NCBI RefSeq assembly: GCF_020532625.1
Contig: NZ_JAJAUY010000048.1
Location: 1 to 40,183 of the forward strand
Direction of reading: 5' to 3'
Source of the DNA: Streptomyces antimicrobicus
GTDB lineage: Bacteria > Actinomycetota > Actinomycetes > Streptomycetales > Streptomycetaceae
DNA: 40,183 nt
Position 1 is the stretch's first letter; each line of letters begins with the position of its first letter. Under the pieces are notes generated by a model. That model saw nothing but the letters and a program-made list of their open reading frames with translations. It had not been told where the DNA came from and did no database searches. The translations under genes and the position numbers were made by a program. Positions 37,809 to 40,183 of this stretch are shown here, one piece after another.

Positions 37809-38579
37809 TTACGCCCAGGCCCCGCGCCGGTCCAGCACCGTGCGCAAGATGTCGATCCGGTCGGTCATGATGCCATCGACCCCCAGGTCGAGGAGAGCCT
37901 CCATACGTTCCGGTTCGTTCACGGTCCACACGTGCACCTGCAGACCCCGCTCGTGCGCGGTGCGCACGAACCGCCGGTCGACCACGCGCAGGCCCGCCTG
38001 CACCTCCGGCACCTGCGCCGCCACCGCCCCGACCCGCAGCGCGGCCGGGATCGCGTACGACCGCAGGCGCAGGCCGACCACGCCCCGCACCCCGTACGAG
38101 GTCGCCAGGCGGGGACCTGCGATCTTCTGGGCCCGGGCCACCCGGCTCTCCGAGAACGAGCCCACGCACACCCGGTCCCAGACCCCGGCCCGGGCGATCA
38201 GGTTGACCAGCGGGTGCAGCGCCGACTCGGCCTTGACGTCGATGTTCCAGCGGGCGTCGGGGAACTCCTCCAGCAGCTCCTCGAACAGCGGCAGAGGCTC
38301 GGTGCCGGCCACCCGCGCCTCGCGCACCCGGCTCCACGGCAGCTCGCTGATGCGGCCCTGGCTGTCGGTCACCCGGTCCAAGGTGGCGTCGTGGAAGGCC
38401 ACCAGCTTGCCGTCGAGGGTGGCGTGCACATCGGTCTCGAAGTACCGGTAGCCCGCCTGCGCCGCCCGCCGGAAGGCGGTGACGGTGTTCTCCAGCCCGT
38501 CCGCCGCCCCGCCGCGATGGGCGAACGGGATGGGGGCCGGGTGGTCGAGATAGGGATGCCGAAGGCGTACATGCGTCAC
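37809..38579 (-). CDS. glycerophosphodiester phosphodiesterase
   Basis: A 256-residue cytoplasmic GDPD enzyme that cleaves glycerophosphodiesters to glycerol-3-phosphate and an alcohol. The catalytic and metal residues are present: His21 in FAHRGGAADGLENTVTAF, Glu48 and Asp50 in YRYFETDVHATLDG, and His63 in VAFHDATLDRVTD, plus VNIDVK-like WNIDVKAESAL and the terminal GVDGIMTDRIDIL. No signal peptide is seen, so an intracellular lipid-recycling role is likely. The GTG at 38579 is chosen because family similarity begins at THVRLRHPYLDHP; its Shine-Dalgarno is weak and the longer frame enters the divergent operator region. It ends in TAA before the MFS gene. Confidence 0.9.
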   Translation of the reverse strand: MTHVRLRHPYLDHPAPIPFAHRGGAADGLENTVTAFRRAAQAGYRYFETDVHATLDGKLVAFHDATLDRVTDSQGRISELPWSRVREARVAGTEPLPLFEELLEEFPDARWNIDVKAESALHPLVNLIARAGVWDRVCVGSFSESRVARAQKIAGPRLATSYGVRGVVGLRLRSYAIPAALRVGAVAAQVPEVQAGLRVVDRRFVRTAHERGLQVHVWTVNEPERMEALLDLGVDGIMTDRIDILRTVLDRRGAWA

Positions 38580-38600
38580 GGCGGCAGTATCCCCCCTCGA

Positions 38601-38675
38601 CCCGGTCTGGCAGGCACCGTGTGCCGCATGACACTCTGGAGGCGCAGAACCGATCCAATGCCTGCCCAGACCGGG
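38601..38675. promoter_or_regulatory. long inverted repeat between GDPD and MocR genes
   Basis: CCCGGTCTGGCAGGCA (38601-38616) and the reverse complement of 38659-38675, CCCGGTCTGGGCAGGCA, match at 16 of 17 positions with a single missing G. The arms are 42 bp apart in the 134-bp divergent promoter region. A two-site operator for the adjacent MocR-type regulator is the most economical reading. Confidence 0.65.
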
Positions 38676-38713
38676 GTGGGCCGGGGCCAATTCGACGAAG
38701 GTGGACCGGACAC

Positions 38714-40183
38714 ATGGCTCAGTGGACCTCCGCGGTGGGCGCGACCCAGCTCGCCCGGCTGATCGCCTCCCAGCAGCCGCGGGCCGCCGTGCCCGGCGCC
38801 CGCAAGCCCCCCGCCTACCGCGGCCTCGCCGACGGCATCCGGCTGCTCGTCCTGGAGGGCCGCGTCCCGGTCGCCGCCCGGCTGCCCGCCGAACGCGAAC
38901 TGGCCACCGCCCTCTCCCTCAGCCGCACCACGGTCGCCGCCGCCTACGAGGCCCTGCGCTCGGAAGGCTTCCTGGAGTCCCGCCGCGGCGCCGGCAGCTG
39001 GACCTCCGTCCCGGCCGGCAACCCGCTGCCCGCCCGCGGTCTGGAACCGCTGCCGCCCGAGGCCCTCGGCTCCATGATCGACCTGGGCTGCGCGGCGCTG
39101 CCCGCCCCCGAGCCCTGGCTGACCAAGGCCGTCCAGGGCGCCCTGGAGGAGCTGCCGCCGTACGCCCACACCCACGGTGACTACCCCGCCGGCCTGCCGG
39201 ACCTGCGCCGGATGCTCGCCGACCGCTACACCGCCCGCGGCATCCCGACCATGCCCGAGCAGATCATGGTCACCACCGGCGCGATGGGCGCCATCGACGC
39301 CATCTGCAGCCTGTTCGCCGGGCGCGGCGAGCGCATCGCCGTGGAGTCCCCCTCCTACGCCAACATCCTCCAGCTGATGCGCGCCGCCGACGTCCGGCTC
39401 GTGCCCGTGGCCATGGCCGACGGGCTCGCCGGCTGGGACCTGCCCCTGTGGCGGCAGGTGCTGCGCGACGCCGCGCCCCGGCTGGCCTACGTGGTCGCCG
39501 ACTTCCACAACCCGACCGGCGCGCTGGCCACCGAGGACCAGCGCAGGGCCATGGTGGAGGCCGCCCGGTCGGCCGGCACGGTGCTGGTCGTCGACGAGAC
39601 CATGGCCGAGCTGCGGCTGCAGGACGACCTGGACATGCCCCGCCCGGTCTGCTCCTTCGACCCGGCCGGCAGCAGCGTGATCACCGTCGGCTCCGCCAGC
39701 AAGGCCTTCTGGGCGGGCATGCGCATCGGCTGGGTCCGCGCCGCCCCCGACGTGATCCGCAGCCTGGTCGCCGCCCGCGCCTACGCCGACCTGGGCACGC
39801 CCGTGCTGGAGCAGCTGGCCGTGAACTGGCTGATGCGCACCGGCGGCTGGGAGGAAGCGGTGGCCGTGCGCCGGACCCAGGCCCGCGAGAACCGCGACGC
39901 GCTGGTCGCGGCGGTCCGCCGGGAACTGCCCGACTGGGAGTTCGAGGTCCCGCTCGGCGGCCTGACCCTGTGGGCCCGCGCGGGCGGCCTGTCCGGCTCC
40001 CGGCTCGCCGAGGTGGGCGAGCGGGTCGGCGTACGGGTGCCCTCGGGGCCCCGGTTCGGCGTGGACGGGGCCTTCGAGGGCTACGTGCGGCTGCCGTTCA
40101 CCGTCGGCGGCCCGGTGGCCGAGGAGGCCGCCGCGCGCCTGGCGGCCGCGGCCCGGCTGGTGGGCAAGGGGGCGGGCGGCTCG
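38714..40183 (+). CDS. MocR-type GntR regulator with aminotransferase-like domain (3' end outside window)
   Basis: An open frame of 490 codons without a stop before the window edge; the usual family length of 450-500 residues means only a few residues are missing. The N-terminal GntR winged HTH (YRGLADGIRLLVLEGRVPV, ERELATALSLSRTTVAAAYE) is followed from about residue 110 by a fold-type I aminotransferase domain. VTTGAMGAIDAICSLF, ADFHNPTGAL and the PLP-lysine motif VGSASKAFWAGMRIGW (Lys330) are intact. MocR proteins use PLP and an amino-compound ligand to control a neighbouring gene, often divergently transcribed. Here the divergent neighbour is the glycerophosphodiester phosphodiesterase, with a long inverted repeat between. 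The ligand is unknown. GAAGGTGG precedes the ATG. Confidence 0.88.
   Translation, partial: MAQWTSAVGATQLARLIASQQPRAAVPGARKPPAYRGLADGIRLLVLEGRVPVAARLPAERELATALSLSRTTVAAAYEALRSEGFLESRRGAGSWTSVPAGNPLPARGLEPLPPEALGSMIDLGCAALPAPEPWLTKAVQGALEELPPYAHTHGDYPAGLPDLRRMLADRYTARGIPTMPEQIMVTTGAMGAIDAICSLFAGRGERIAVESPSYANILQLMRAADVRLVPVAMADGLAGWDLPLWRQVLRDAAPRLAYVVADFHNPTGALATEDQRRAMVEAARSAGTVLVVDETMAELRLQDDLDMPRPVCSFDPAGSSVITVGSASKAFWAGMRIGWVRAAPDVIRSLVAARAYADLGTPVLEQLAVNWLMRTGGWEEAVAVRRTQARENRDALVAAVRRELPDWEFEVPLGGLTLWARAGGLSGSRLAEVGERVGVRVPSGPRFGVDGAFEGYVRLPFTVGGPVAEEAAARLAAAARLVGKGAGGS

Noticed and set aside
1..40183. tRNA or rRNA genes, IS elements, prophage or attachment sites
   Set aside because: I looked for cloverleaf-like arms, transposase motifs and terminal repeats and found none that are convincing.

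Overview
The window is high-GC chromosomal DNA from a Streptomyces or a very close actinomycete. The evidence is strong third-position GC bias, GTG starts, an FMN riboswitch in front of a ribD-ribE-ribM-ribBA-ribH operon, RbpA, a polyprenol-phosphate-mannose synthase, a secreted GH18 chitinase with a direct-repeat chitinase promoter, and a sigma-R type promoter. From memory, the gene content matches the core S. coelicolor region around SCO1418 to SCO1455 (rbpA, ppm1, rib, his and chitinase genes). No phage, transposon, CRISPR or biosynthetic gene cluster is visible.

Layout. 1-3.7 kb: a small methyltransferase, then an amidase and flavin oxidase pair that resembles DavA/DavB (lysine or arginine 2-monooxygenase pathway). 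3.7-8.5 kb: a DUF5995-like protein, a uracil permease, an MFS transporter and a divergent ROK regulator with a palindromic operator between them. 8.6-10.3 kb: an ECF41-type sigma factor with its usual oxidoreductase partner. 10.4-12.8 kb: a modular secreted chitinase, with its promoter readable at base level. 13.1-17.6 kb: FMN riboswitch and the riboflavin operon, including the riboflavin transporter RibM. 17.7-19.3 kb: hisE, hisG and a PH-domain membrane protein. 19.5-22.1 kb: two translationally coupled CNNM/CorC-type membrane proteins behind a hairpin-rich leader. 22.2-25 kb: a TPR plus AAA+ ATPase of EccA/CbxX type and a uridine-kinase-like P-loop protein. 25.1-28.1 kb: a secreted C39-like peptidase, a 49-residue membrane protein and an acyl-CoA dehydrogenase. 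28.2-30.9 kb: a beta-rich protein of unknown function coupled to an ACAD10-like phosphotransferase. 30.9-33.8 kb: a hypothetical zinc-ribbon-like protein, an Lrp/AsnC regulator and a YtcJ-like amidohydrolase. 34.1-36.1 kb: ppm1, fxsA and rbpA around a 21-bp-stem convergent terminator. 36.4-40.2 kb: an Atg22/UMF1-type MFS protein, a glycerophosphodiester phosphodiesterase and a divergent MocR-type regulator cut by the window end.

Most of the window is ordinary, well-conserved Streptomyces chromosome. I do not see a wholly new multi-gene system. The observations most worth following are regulatory or structural: a long gapped inverted repeat between the MocR regulator and the phosphodiesterase gene; a 30-bp tandem duplication that copies the last codons and the stop of the AAA+ gene; a 33-bp perfect palindrome in front of the ECF41 gene; three 29-bp repeats before the rbpA/fxsA terminator; a compound hairpin in the acyl-CoA dehydrogenase leader; and the substrate question for the DavAB-like pair. 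All assignments were made by reading the sequence, without database searches.
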